A stretch of DNA of 40,300 bases from NCBI GenBank assembly GCA_028281865.1, contig JANQJB010000033.1, positions 1 through 40,300 on the forward strand, written 5' to 3'. Positions 1 to 6,847 of this stretch are shown in pieces (position 1 is the stretch's first letter; each line of letters begins with the position of its first letter). This DNA is from Marinagarivorans sp. (lineage in GTDB: Bacteria; Pseudomonadota; Gammaproteobacteria; Pseudomonadales; Cellvibrionaceae). The notes under the pieces are model-generated. The model was not told the DNA's origin and made no database searches. It saw only the letters and a list, made by a program, of their open reading frames with translations. A program made the position numbers and the translations under genes.

Positions 1-1
1 T

Positions 2-277
2 ATGTTGTACGTAGGCGTGACCTCAGGTTTGGTTAAACGTGTTAACCAGCATAAAGAAAATTGGGTCGAGGGATTCACGCAAAAATATGGCGTTCATCAA
101 CTCGTTTATTATGAACATCATAATACTGCAGAATCAGCCATTAAGTGAGAGAAGCGAATAAAGAAGTGGCGAAGGCTGCGGGAGATGGCACTGATAGAAA
201 AGGCGAATCCGAATTGGATCGACCTTTATACACAGATCACTGGATCCCGTGTCAAGCACGGGATGACGGATGAGTAA
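2..277 (+). pseudogene. GIY-YIG nuclease-like gene, 5'-truncated by the window and interrupted by a stop
   Basis: The frame starting at base 2 reads MLYVGVTSGLVKRVNQHK, then EGFTQKYGVHQLVYYEHH. This is the body of the small single-domain GIY-YIG proteins (COG2827, YhbQ-like), whose usual first residues, with the GIY motif, would lie before the window. An in-frame TGA at 146-148 stands where the family has Arg or another residue in the REK/KKW segment. The frame then continues without error as EKRIKKWRRLREMALIEKAN and PNWIDLY to a TAA at 275-277. A single substitution therefore seems to have broken the gene; a sequencing error is possible. The last codons (GSRVKHGMTDE) are made by a palindromic repeat at 244-264. 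GIY-YIG proteins of this type are predicted DNA-structure nucleases. No promoter is visible because the upstream part is cut off. Confidence 0.8.
244..264. repeat. short palindromic repeat (ATCCCGTG-TCAAG-CACGGGAT)
   Basis: Two 8-base arms pair perfectly (244-251 with 257-264) around a 5-base loop. The sequence around it, TGGATCCCGTG followed by CACGGGATGACGG, resembles short palindromes scattered through many proteobacterial genomes and often found beside GIY-YIG genes of this family. That resemblance is from memory. Only one copy is seen in this window, and it lies inside the 3' end of the nuclease frame. Confidence 0.6.
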
Positions 278-301
278 ATTGAAAATCATGGCACAAACGG
301 C

Positions 302-379
302 ATTTAACAATGCCGTCAACGTGACCGCTATTTCGGTGCTTCGCACCTTCATATCGGCACGTTACCGCAGGGGTTAGGC
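302..379 (+). other. integron attC-like recombination site
   Basis: The element has the ordered parts of an attC site. The R'' box ATTTAAC (302-308) fits RYYYAAC and pairs, with G-T wobbles, with the R' box GTTAGGC (373-379), which fits GTTRRRY. Inside, AACGTG (318-323) pairs with CACGTT (358-363), base A324 is unpaired, and CCG (325-327) pairs with CGG (355-357); this is the expected L stem with an extrahelical base on one arm. A terminal hairpin GGTGC-TTC-GCACC fills 335-347. The two R-to-L spacers are both 9 bases (309-317 and 364-372). Total length of 78 bp is in the usual range. It sits between the GIY-YIG fragment and the GNAT gene, in the orientation expected for cassettes read on the + strand. 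Confidence 0.65.
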
Positions 380-400
380 AACTCCATATTGAGAATTTTT

Positions 401-910
401 ATGATCAGCATTAGAAAGGAAGAAATGAATGACTACGAAACGGTTCACCAACTCAATTTAGCCGCATTCGGAAATGGGCCGGAAGCCGTTATTGTAGATA
501 AGCTTCGTGCAACATGCGAAAACTATCTAGCATTCGTTGCAGTAGAAAATGATATTGTTGTTGGCCATATATTGTTCACGCCTATTACTTTGCAAGGTTG
601 TCAATTATTGGGCATGGGTTTGGCTCCAATGGCAGTGTTGCCGTCACATCAACGAAAAGGGATTGGATCACTTTTAGTGCGACACGCAATCAAACACCTT
701 ACTGAATTTGGCTGTCCATTTATTATCGTTTTGGGGCACCCAGAATACTATCCGCGTTTTGGTTTCGAACCAGCATCGAACTACAAACTTACTAGCCAGT
801 GGCAAGATATCCCTGATGAAGCATTTATGGTGTTAGTACTAAATAGCGCAGCACTTCCCAAAAGTGGTGGAGTGGCCAAATATCATGCTCTCTTCGATAA
901 AGCTATGTAA
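401..910 (+). CDS. GNAT-family N-acetyltransferase
   Basis: A 169-residue cytoplasmic protein with the GNAT fold. The acetyl-CoA pyrophosphate-binding loop is visible as HQRKGIGSLLVRHAI (Q/R-x-x-G-x-G/A pattern), preceded by the beta-4 strand LAPMAVLPS. It is followed by the GHPEYYPRFGF segment typical of the YhbS-like branch. The family transfers acetyl groups from acetyl-CoA to amines; the substrate cannot be read here. ATG 401 is chosen because MISIRKEEMNDYETV is a standard GNAT start and GAGAA lies just upstream; a TTG at 389 would add four residues. The gene begins 21 bases after the attC R' box, as the first gene of a cassette would, and ends 2 bases before another attC-like R'' box. 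Confidence 0.9.
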   Translation: MISIRKEEMNDYETVHQLNLAAFGNGPEAVIVDKLRATCENYLAFVAVENDIVVGHILFTPITLQGCQLLGMGLAPMAVLPSHQRKGIGSLLVRHAIKHLTEFGCPFIIVLGHPEYYPRFGFEPASNYKLTSQWQDIPDEAFMVLVLNSAALPKSGGVAKYHALFDKAM

Positions 911-912
911 TT

Positions 913-976
913 GGCTAACAAATCAATAAAGCCTTATGGCTGAACCTCTGCATTGCGTGCTTCAGCCTATTATTGA
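913..976 (+). repeat. degenerate attC-like inverted repeats
   Basis: GGCTAAC (913-919) resembles an R'' box and is nearly the complement of the TTAGGC that opens the preceding cassette-like unit. TCAATA (923-928) pairs with TATTGA (971-976), and GGCTGAA (938-944) pairs with TTCAGCC (961-967). No matching GTTRRRY box follows at the right distance, so this may be a decayed attC or a simple hairpin. The stretch 977-1130 holds no gene I can support; a 38-codon hydrophobic frame from 1002 has no convincing start signal. Confidence 0.3.
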
Positions 977-1130
977 AACATTATGTGATTTTACCGCAAG
1001 CATGAAAGTTTTATTTCTATTAGTCATTTTTATTTTTTATTCGCCAATCTTGGAATTGATCAAAATTAATTCCCTCCGTCCCTATTTTGTGATCGTTATT
1101 TCCGCAGGTGTTAATTAAAAGGTAAACGCT

Positions 1131-1772
1131 ATGAAGCTCCTTGGTCGCACCACATCATTCAATGTTCAGAAAGTTCTTTGGTTGCTTGAAGAGTTAGATA
1201 TTAGTTATGAGCATATTGAATTGGGTGGCCGATTTGGAGGATTAGATGAACAAGAATTTATTAAACTAAACCCAATTAAAAAAGTTCCAGTACTCATTGA
1301 CGACGACAAATCTATTTGGGAATCTCATACTATCTTGCGGTATTTAGCTGCAAGCTACGGAACTGAGAATTGGTATTCCACCTGCCCTTATCAGCGATCT
1401 TTAAGTGATCGTTGGCTGGATTGGTCCCAGACAGTTTTTCAGCCAGCATTTATGGGAACTTTTTGGGGGTTTTATAGAAAACCGGAAAACAAACGAGATA
1501 TGGAAGCTGTCGATCAATATCTTGTTAGTTGTACACACTGTTTAAATATAATAAATAACCAGCTAATGAAATCTGAGTATTTAACAGGTAAATCTTTAAG
1601 CTTAGCGGATATCGTCGTGGGTGCAGTGCTGTATAGGTTAACTACGCAAGGTCTAGCTGTAAAATTACCCGATTGCGTAAATACATGGTATAAGAACCTC
1701 AGTAAACGCCCAGGATACGTAAAGTGGGTTATGAGTGACTTTACTGAACTTAGAGGCCGAGAAGACTTTTAA
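1131..1772 (+). CDS. glutathione S-transferase family protein
   Basis: A 213-residue protein of normal GST length. Residues 1-80 form the thioredoxin-like domain: MKLLGRTTSFNVQKVLWLLEE, then the cis-proline region KKVPVLIDDDKSIWESHTIL with the glutathione-contacting E-S pair. Residues 90-205 form the helical domain, including the conserved GKSLSLADIVVGAVLYR segment with the N-capping aspartate. It probably conjugates glutathione to electrophiles in the cytoplasm; substrate unknown. AAAGG at about 1118-1122 serves as ribosome binding site for ATG 1131. It stands alone between two attC-like repeats, consistent with a one-gene cassette. Confidence 0.92.
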   Translation: MKLLGRTTSFNVQKVLWLLEELDISYEHIELGGRFGGLDEQEFIKLNPIKKVPVLIDDDKSIWESHTILRYLAASYGTENWYSTCPYQRSLSDRWLDWSQTVFQPAFMGTFWGFYRKPENKRDMEAVDQYLVSCTHCLNIINNQLMKSEYLTGKSLSLADIVVGAVLYRLTTQGLAVKLPDCVNTWYKNLSKRPGYVKWVMSDFTELRGREDF

Positions 1773-1817
1773 TGTAACAAGTCAATGCACTCGGAGGTTT
1801 ACGAGCGATTGCTTACA
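1773..1817. repeat. imperfect hairpin after the GST gene
   Basis: TGTAA (1773-1777) pairs with TTACA (1813-1817), and inside CAAT (1783-1786) and CTCG pair with CGAG and ATTG (1808-1811), with unpaired bases between. It starts at the GST stop codon. It could be a short decayed attC or a weak terminator, but no T-run follows. Confidence 0.3.
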
Positions 1818-1877
1818 AATACGCTATTTTATAAATTTCCAGGCCTTGAGGCGGTAGGCCCTAGCGGATAGAAATAT

Positions 1878-2218
1878 ATGCTTTCAGAAATCATATCTTG
1901 CTTAAGTAGTAATAAGAATGAAATGATACTATTGACTGCCATAGAATATTTGCTAAAGATGCTGTTGTAAACGAACAAGGACTAGAGCGTTCGATAAGCG
2001 ACTTTATGGAATTCTGGAGGTCTTCACAGCCACCTATTTTTAAGGGAACTCTGCACAGTTATGAGAATAACGACTACACCTGTATAATTTTTAAATCTCT
2101 CTGCCCAATAACAAATATGTGGTTCCGAGAGTCTTGGTCCTGTGTTATCAAAAATAAAACCGTAATCAAATTGTATATTACTTGCTCTCAAGGATTTCCG
2201 AATGAAACATGCACTTAA
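1878..2218 (+). pseudogene. hypothetical protein, possibly frameshifted
   Basis: I do not recognise this protein. One frame from ATG 1878 gives MLSEIISCLSSNKNEMILLT and ends at a TAA near 1968. A second frame, open from 1922, gives IFAKDAVVNEQGLERSISDF, then MEFWRSSQPPIFKGT and a Trp/Cys-rich tail to 2218. The two halves read as one protein of roughly 105 residues joined by a frameshift near 1930. An intact version would start only at ATG 2006. Confidence is low: the region 1773-2309 may be degraded cassette DNA, and no ribosome binding site is clear. Confidence 0.25.
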
Positions 2219-2233
2219 AAACTGGCAAAAATC

Positions 2234-2324
2234 ACCTAACAGATGGGTCAGTGCAAGTAGTCTCCCGCGGCTTCGAAGACTGATAAAGCGACGCTTTTGC
2301 TCTTCCAATATGCGGGCGTTACGT
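2234..2324 (+). other. possible degenerate attC site
   Basis: ACCTAAC (2234-2240) fits the R'' consensus, and GTTACGT (2318-2324) differs by one base from its exact complement GTTAGGT. The phrase GCGGGCGTTA at the right end matches the tail of Vibrio-type attC sites as I remember it. A hairpin AGTCT (2259-2263) with AGACT (2277-2281) lies inside, but the L boxes are poor. It sits directly before a gene with its own ribosome binding site, as expected at a cassette boundary. Confidence 0.3.
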
Positions 2325-2690
2325 TTTAAGAACAATATAAAATTTATCAATATTTTATTAGGAGCATTGATGATTGTTTCCACCGAATCAACGGCATTAA
2401 AATCGCAATGCGATATTGCCGGAGTTTGGAAGCATTCTGAAAAAGAGGCTTGGTTAAATGTTGACTTGGAAAAAGGGGTGATTATTGTAAAATCACATGC
2501 ATCCAATCCTAGCGCGGAAGGACTCACAGTAATAAAATCTCTGGCCTATACAGATCAAGCAAATTGGAATGGGAAAATGTATGATGCGCGATCTAAAAAC
2601 TTTGTTCCTGTTAAAATTTCGGAGGGAAACTGCAAAGAACTTATTGTTGTCATGGATGGCTCAGATGTACTAAGGCTGCTCCGCGAGTAG
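2310..2690 (+). CDS. small secreted protein, DUF2147-like
   Basis: From ATG 2310 the product has 126 residues. The first 29 look like a signal peptide: basic RALRFKNN, hydrophobic core INILLGALMIVS, then STA. The mature part starts at LKSQCDIAGVW. The phrases CDIAGVWK near the start and NWNGKMYDARSKNF near the end resemble the beta-barrel DUF2147 family of periplasmic proteins, with an LRLLRE end; this is a weak match. A strong ribosome binding site AGGAG (2360-2364) precedes an in-frame ATG at 2370, which would remove the signal peptide's front half. So the true start is uncertain, and if the attC at 2234-2324 is real the 2310 start would overlap its R' box. Confidence 0.6.
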   Translation: MRALRFKNNIKFINILLGALMIVSTESTALKSQCDIAGVWKHSEKEAWLNVDLEKGVIIVKSHASNPSAEGLTVIKSLAYTDQANWNGKMYDARSKNFVPVKISEGNCKELIVVMDGSDVLRLLRE

Positions 2691-2742
2691 TCGTAAACAC
2701 AATAGGCAGAGCTACGCTAGCAAATACTGTGGAGTATCAAAC

Positions 2743-3135
2743 TTGCAAGATATATTTTTTCCAATGTTTTTTCATATGATTTGGTGTGTATTGCTTTATG
2801 CAGTTCTTACCATCGTTAGAGCACCCTCTGTGTGGAGCATTGGGAAAGGCTCTGCCGTAGCAAAAACCTTTAAGCAGCTTGAACCAAAGATAAGTGCTAA
2901 TCTTGCAAACCAGTTTGAATGGCCGGTATTCTTCTATGCGATATGTCTTCTGCAAATAGCGGCGGCAAAAGAGCCAGAACCAAGCTTGATATTTTTGGCT
3001 TGGGTATTCGTGATAGGGCGCTTCTTACATAGCGCTGTGCAAATATTAACGACGAATATAAGGCTGCGTGGTATTGTATTTACGATAAATTTTTTGGCTG
3101 TCATCGGTATGTGGCTATTAACTTTCGATACTTAA
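2743..3135 (+). CDS. MAPEG family membrane protein
   Basis: A 130-residue integral membrane protein with about four hydrophobic helices. The first is near residues 5-24, and the family signature lies in ANLANQFEWPVFFYAICLL, with the conserved N-x-x-E-x-P-x-F pattern. The MAPEG family (membrane-associated proteins in eicosanoid and glutathione metabolism) includes microsomal-type glutathione transferases; bacterial members mostly have unknown substrates. The start is TTG 2743, supported by GTGGAGT about 7 bases upstream. A distant relative lies at 20317. Confidence 0.85.
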   Translation: MQDIFFPMFFHMIWCVLLYAVLTIVRAPSVWSIGKGSAVAKTFKQLEPKISANLANQFEWPVFFYAICLLQIAAAKEPEPSLIFLAWVFVIGRFLHSAVQILTTNIRLRGIVFTINFLAVIGMWLLTFDT

Positions 3136-3203
3136 CTCAATTAACGTTATTGCTTCGGGTATTAAAAATTATTATACGAGGCTTACAACCAAGGGTCGAA
3201 TAA

Positions 3204-3716
3204 ATGATTGTAGAAGTAGTGCCTTACGACCCAAATTGGAAAAAAGCGTATGAGAAAGAAAAGGAAGCTTTGGTCGATAATTTGGGCGAGCTAATCTATA
3301 AAATTCATCATATTGGCAGCACATCAATTAAAGGCTTAGCAGCTAAACCGATAATCGATATCCTTTTGGAAGTTCAAAGTCTTACTACCCTTGATAATGC
3401 TTCTAGTGCTTTTCAGAGTTTGGGTTACGAAATCATGGGCGAGTTTGGTATCAAAGGCAGGAGATACTATAGAAAAGGAGACGCCAATAGAACCCACCAG
3501 GTTCACGCATATGAAGCGGGTGATGCCAACGTAAAAAGGCATATTGCTTTTCGGGACTACTTGGTAGCGAACCCGGCGGTGATGCACAAGTACGAAAAGC
3601 TTAAAATACGCTTAGCCAATGAGTACGGTAACGACATTGAGCGCTACTGTGATGGCAAGGATAGTTTTGTAAAATACCATGAAGCGAGGGCACTTCAATG
3701 GATATCAAGTACATAA
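3204..3716 (+). CDS. GrpB/UPF0157 nucleotidyltransferase-like protein
   Basis: A 170-residue protein of the GrpB (UPF0157) family, which has a nucleotidyltransferase-like fold. The family core is visible as VPYDPNWKKAYEKEK, then IHHIGSTSIKGLAAKPIIDILL with the G-S and D-I-L residues of the nucleotidyltransferase site, and THQVHAYEAG. Some relatives carry this domain fused to dephospho-CoA kinase; the activity of stand-alone members is not established. AAGGG about 9 bases upstream supports ATG 3204. The second copy at 18651 is clearly divergent in sequence. Confidence 0.88.
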   Translation: MIVEVVPYDPNWKKAYEKEKEALVDNLGELIYKIHHIGSTSIKGLAAKPIIDILLEVQSLTTLDNASSAFQSLGYEIMGEFGIKGRRYYRKGDANRTHQVHAYEAGDANVKRHIAFRDYLVANPAVMHKYEKLKIRLANEYGNDIERYCDGKDSFVKYHEARALQWISST

Positions 3717-3847
3717 CAATCCTGCTTCGTGCGCAAAAACCTCGCTTTAATCGCCGATTATCGGGGCGTTGAGCATAGAAGGACTAACGAAGTGGTAACG
3801 CGTATAAAACTCTGTGGTAGTCAATAACTTCATAATGAGCGATCACG

Positions 3848-4627
3848 ATGTGTGAATTACTAGCGATGAGTGCCAATGTACCGACCGACATTTGTTTTAG
3901 CTTTACGGGTTTGCTGCAACGAGGCGGCGCAACGGGGCCACATCGCGATGGTTGGGGTTTAGTATTTTACGAAACCGGGGGTGTACGTGAATTTAAAGAC
4001 CCACTGCCCAGCTCAGAATCATTGATCGCGAGTTTTCTACAAAACTACTCGATAAAAAGCCATATCGTCGTCTCCCATATTCGGCAGGCCAATGTGGGTG
4101 AAGTGTCGCTGGCGAATACCCACCCTTTTCAACGCGAACTTTGGGGAAAGCAATGGACATTTGCTCATAATGGTCAGGTAAAAAATTATAGACAATTTAC
4201 TTTATCGCGCTTTCGACCGCTTGGGTCTACTGATAGCGAACATATCTTTTGTTGGTTGATGGGTCAATTAGAGGAGCGCTTTTCGTCGTTACCCACAAGG
4301 GAAGAGTGGGTTCCCTTTGTTCATCAATGCTGCCTGCAAGTGCATAAAGCGGGTATCGCAAATATTTTACTAAGTAATGGTGATGCGCTTTTCACGTTCT
4401 GCTCAAACAAACTGAGCTGGATAACTCGCCGGGCGCCCTTTGGCACCGCGCGATTGGCAGATACAGACGTTTCCATCGATTTTTCGAGCGTTACACAGGA
4501 GCACGATGTGGTCAGTATCATCGCTACCGAGCCACTAACAGTTGACGAAAATTGGCAGCATATACAGCCTGGAAATTATTGTGTATTTTTCAACGGGGAA
4601 TGTATCGATGGTGTAGCGGAGCGTTAA
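3848..4627 (+). CDS. class II glutamine amidotransferase (YafJ-type)
   Basis: A 259-residue Ntn-hydrolase. The second residue is the expected nucleophile Cys2 (MCELLAMSANVPT). Substrate-pocket motifs follow in order: RGGATGPHRDGWGLVFY, SHIRQANVGEVSLANTHPF, FAHNGQV and LGSTDSEHIF. This matches the stand-alone YafJ/Gat2 branch of class II glutamine amidotransferases, which release ammonia from glutamine or a gamma-glutamyl compound; the acceptor reaction is unknown. Full family length. The 131-bp gap upstream (3717-3847) carries CTTCGT/ACGAAG arms (3725-3730, 3787-3792) but no convincing attC. Confidence 0.92.
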   Translation: MCELLAMSANVPTDICFSFTGLLQRGGATGPHRDGWGLVFYETGGVREFKDPLPSSESLIASFLQNYSIKSHIVVSHIRQANVGEVSLANTHPFQRELWGKQWTFAHNGQVKNYRQFTLSRFRPLGSTDSEHIFCWLMGQLEERFSSLPTREEWVPFVHQCCLQVHKAGIANILLSNGDALFTFCSNKLSWITRRAPFGTARLADTDVSIDFSSVTQEHDVVSIIATEPLTVDENWQHIQPGNYCVFFNGECIDGVAER

Positions 4628-4640
4628 ATAATACGAGACT

Positions 4641-4769
4641 TTGACTATCTTGTTTAAAATAATTTCAGTCACAATCGTCACTTTAGGAATATTTTCTTGC
4701 TCAAGTGATAGCAAAGTGAATAGCAAATATAGTAATTTTCAATTTAAATTTCCATCGCTTCCCAACTGA
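4641..4769 (+). CDS. tiny lipoprotein or truncated lipoprotein remnant
   Basis: From TTG 4641 a 42-residue frame reads LTILFKIISVTIVTLGIFSC, then SSDSKVNSKYSNFQFKFPSL and a stop at 4767-4769. A lysine followed by a hydrophobic core and a Cys with serines behind it looks like a lipoprotein signal peptide. After the Cys only 22 residues remain, so it may be the 5' stump of a larger gene or a genuine micro-lipoprotein. A second TTG at 4650 is possible. It lies 13 bases after the amidotransferase and 13 before the DUF2200 gene. Confidence 0.35.
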   Translation: MTILFKIISVTIVTLGIFSCSSDSKVNSKYSNFQFKFPSLPN

Positions 4770-4782
4770 AAACTGAATTGCC

Positions 4783-5154
4783 ATGAAAAAGCCACCGCCC
4801 GGCACAGAAGAACGCATTGCAAAAATGACCTTCGCGTCAGTCTACCCTATGTACCTCACAAAAGTTGAAAAGAAAGGTAGAACTAAACAAGAGCTACACA
4901 CGGTCATCGAATGGCTTACTGGCTTCGATGAAAAAAAGTTAAAATCTCTGATTGACGACGAAGTGACCTTTGATACCTTTTTCAAGAAATGCAAGCTAAA
5001 TCCAAATGCACACCTTATCAAGGGTGTTATTTGCGGCTACAGAATAGAAGAGATAGAGAGCTCTCTGATCAAAAAAACTCGCTACCTAGACAAGTTGGTC
5101 GACGAGCTGGCCAAAGGAAGGAAGATGGAAAAAATACTTAGAGTCGACGTATAG
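4783..5154 (+). CDS. DUF2200 family protein
   Basis: A 123-residue cytoplasmic protein. It closely follows the DUF2200 pattern: MTFASVYPMYLTKVEKKGRT near residue 15, VIEWLTGFDEKKL, the short TFDTFF segment, LIKGVICGYRIEEIE, and a basic end RYLDKLVDELAKGRKMEKIL. The family has no known function; its members are small and often found in accessory regions. The first 13 residues before the common start are slightly longer than usual. Confidence 0.9.
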   Translation: MKKPPPGTEERIAKMTFASVYPMYLTKVEKKGRTKQELHTVIEWLTGFDEKKLKSLIDDEVTFDTFFKKCKLNPNAHLIKGVICGYRIEEIESSLIKKTRYLDKLVDELAKGRKMEKILRVDV

Positions 5155-5225
5155 TGAAATTCTCTTTGACGAAAACCTGCTATTTTTTTCAGTAAATAAC
5201 ATGAAACCAGATGAGAAGCATAAAG

Positions 5226-5588
5226 ATGATTAAATTTGTAATGTGTATAACTAGAAAGCCCGGCATGACACGCGAAGAATTTCGTGACTATTGGATGAAT
5301 AGTCATGGACCATTCTTTATGGAAAATGCAGGCACGATGGGTGCAAAAAAATATGTTCAATCGCACACACTGAACTCTCCTCTGAATGAAGGCCTAAGAA
5401 GCTCTAGAAATATGCAGCCGGAGTATGACGGAGTGGCAGAGGTCTGGTTTGAATCAGAAGAAGCGCTTATTAGTGGAATGAGCACGCCCGAAGGACAAAA
5501 GCTAGGTGCAGCGCTACAGGAAGATGAAGGGAATTTTATTGATCACTCTAAATCCTGCGCGTTTATCGTAGAAGAGCACACATTATAG
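5226..5588 (+). CDS. EthD domain protein
   Basis: A 120-residue protein with a single ferredoxin-like EthD domain. It shows MIKFVMCITRKPGMTREEFR, then DYWMNSHGPF with the conserved histidine, and PEYDGVAEVWFESEEAL in the second half. EthD-type proteins form small dimeric alpha-beta barrels and are found with degradative enzymes; no partner enzyme lies next to it here. ATG 5226 is preferred over ATG 5211 because GAGAAG (5213-5218) sits 7 bases upstream and this matches the usual family start. Confidence 0.88.
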   Translation: MIKFVMCITRKPGMTREEFRDYWMNSHGPFFMENAGTMGAKKYVQSHTLNSPLNEGLRSSRNMQPEYDGVAEVWFESEEALISGMSTPEGQKLGAALQEDEGNFIDHSKSCAFIVEEHTL

Positions 5589-5640
5589 TTGCTCGGACAC
5601 GGTTAAGTTCGAGAAACCCCCATACATAAACTAAGGAATA

Positions 5641-6249
5641 TTGTTTTACTTAAAAATGCAAGATATGAAGTATATTATAATTTTTCTCACTATTCTCGCC
5701 GTACCTTTGGCTTGTGCAGATAATTGTCAAGAGGCGTTATCTCTCGAAAAATGGAAATCCGCACTGATGTTGTGCGACGAGAATAAAAATAGCATACCTG
5801 AACATACATTTGGCTATGGGATGGCTCTTATATATTCTGGGATTGATAAAGACAAACTTAAAAAAGCATCGTCAAAGTATTTAAGAGTTTCACTTACGGA
5901 AGAAGAGAATAAAAAATTACGCGAGGGTGTTTACTGGCTAGAAAAAGCTTCACATAAAAATCATGATGTTGCGATGATATATTACGGCATATTCTATGTT
6001 TTACTTAATTCTAACAAAATGTCGGAAGCCGAAAAAACCGAATTCGAAGCTCTTTGGAACAAGAAATCCGCTGATTTGGGAAATATATATGCGGCTTTCC
6101 TGTATGGCAGGCATGGCGTATCCTGGAGGGGCCCGAAAGAATATGTTGTTACGGATAAAAACAAATTTAGTTATTTGGAATTCGCTGCAAAACACGGTCA
6201 TCCTGACGCTATAGATATCTTGAGTCAAACCAAAATGTCAATTAAGTAA
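5641..6249 (+). CDS. secreted Sel1/TPR-like repeat protein
   Basis: A protein of 194-202 residues with a signal peptide (MKYIIIFLTILAVPLACA) and two Sel1-like helical pairs in the second half: REGVYWLEKASHKNHDVAMI and SADLGNIYAAFLYGRHGV. Sel1 repeats mediate protein-protein contacts in the periplasm. Either TTG 5641 (preceded by TAAGGA) or ATG 5665 (which gives the cleanest signal peptide) may be the start. It lies 11 bases before the redoxin gene, so the two may be read together. Confidence 0.7.
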   Translation: MFYLKMQDMKYIIIFLTILAVPLACADNCQEALSLEKWKSALMLCDENKNSIPEHTFGYGMALIYSGIDKDKLKKASSKYLRVSLTEEENKKLREGVYWLEKASHKNHDVAMIYYGIFYVLLNSNKMSEAEKTEFEALWNKKSADLGNIYAAFLYGRHGVSWRGPKEYVVTDKNKFSYLEFAAKHGHPDAIDILSQTKMSIK

Positions 6250-6260
6250 AGAGGTATATT

Positions 6261-6794
6261 ATGCACGCAAAAAAAATCGAAGCAGGCTCTATATTTCCGG
6301 ATCTGCTAGCAAAGAGCCTGGATGGCGAAGAAGTCAATATTTCAAAACCTAAAGGAGACGCGGATTGGCAGCTGGTGGTTGTTTATCGAGGTAAGCATTG
6401 TCCTATGTGCACAAAATACTTAAATAAACTTGAAAACTATATTCAGCCACTTAGCGATATTGGTATAGATACAGCCGTTGTCTCCGCAGATAGCAAGGAC
6501 CAGCTTACTGAGCATTTAAATAAACTAGAGGTTAGTTTTTCTCTTTATTACGGACTAACGATCCAGCAAATGCAGAATTTGGGGCTCTATATCTCGCATC
6601 CGCGCTCTGAAAAGGAAACAGATCACCCCTTCGCAGAGCCTGGGTTATTCGTCATTAATTCTCAGGGACAAGTTCAAGTTATTGATATTTCAAACAACCC
6701 GTTTGTTCGCCCAGAATTAGAAACTCTTGTTAATGGGCTTACGTGGATACGAAACCCGGACAATAACTACCCAATACGCGGCACTTATAAATAA
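6261..6794 (+). CDS. AhpC/TSA-type redoxin
   Basis: A 177-residue thioredoxin-fold protein. QLVVVYRGKHCPMCTKYLNK carries a C-P-M-C pair at the position of the peroxiredoxin active site, unlike the usual T-x-x-C of true peroxiredoxins, so the chemistry may be thiol-disulfide exchange. DTAVVSADSKDQL, LYYGLTIQQMQNLG and the FAEPGLFVINSQGQ strand complete the fold. No signal peptide, so cytoplasmic. AGAGG lies 8 bases before ATG 6261. Confidence 0.85.
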   Translation: MHAKKIEAGSIFPDLLAKSLDGEEVNISKPKGDADWQLVVVYRGKHCPMCTKYLNKLENYIQPLSDIGIDTAVVSADSKDQLTEHLNKLEVSFSLYYGLTIQQMQNLGLYISHPRSEKETDHPFAEPGLFVINSQGQVQVIDISNNPFVRPELETLVNGLTWIRNPDNNYPIRGTYK

Positions 6795-6847
6795 TATTTA
6801 ATTAGCCAAGCGTGTATTAAAACCGTATTTATCTAAAGAAAAAATTC

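Noticed and set aside
936-1118. 60-codon frame between the GNAT and GST genes, with a hydrophobic second half from 1002
   Set aside because: It lies across an attC-like repeat, has no ribosome site and matches nothing recognised; the hydrophobic part follows from A/T-rich DNA.
3131-3203. ACTTAAC (R''-like) at the MAPEG stop codon
   Set aside because: No GTTRRRY partner follows before the GrpB start, so a lone 7-mer is not evidence.
3713-3774. ACATAAC followed 60 bp on by GTTGAGC, resembling a short attC after the GrpB gene
   Set aside because: The two boxes are not complementary, ACATAAC does not fit RYYYAAC, and no L-box stem could be drawn.
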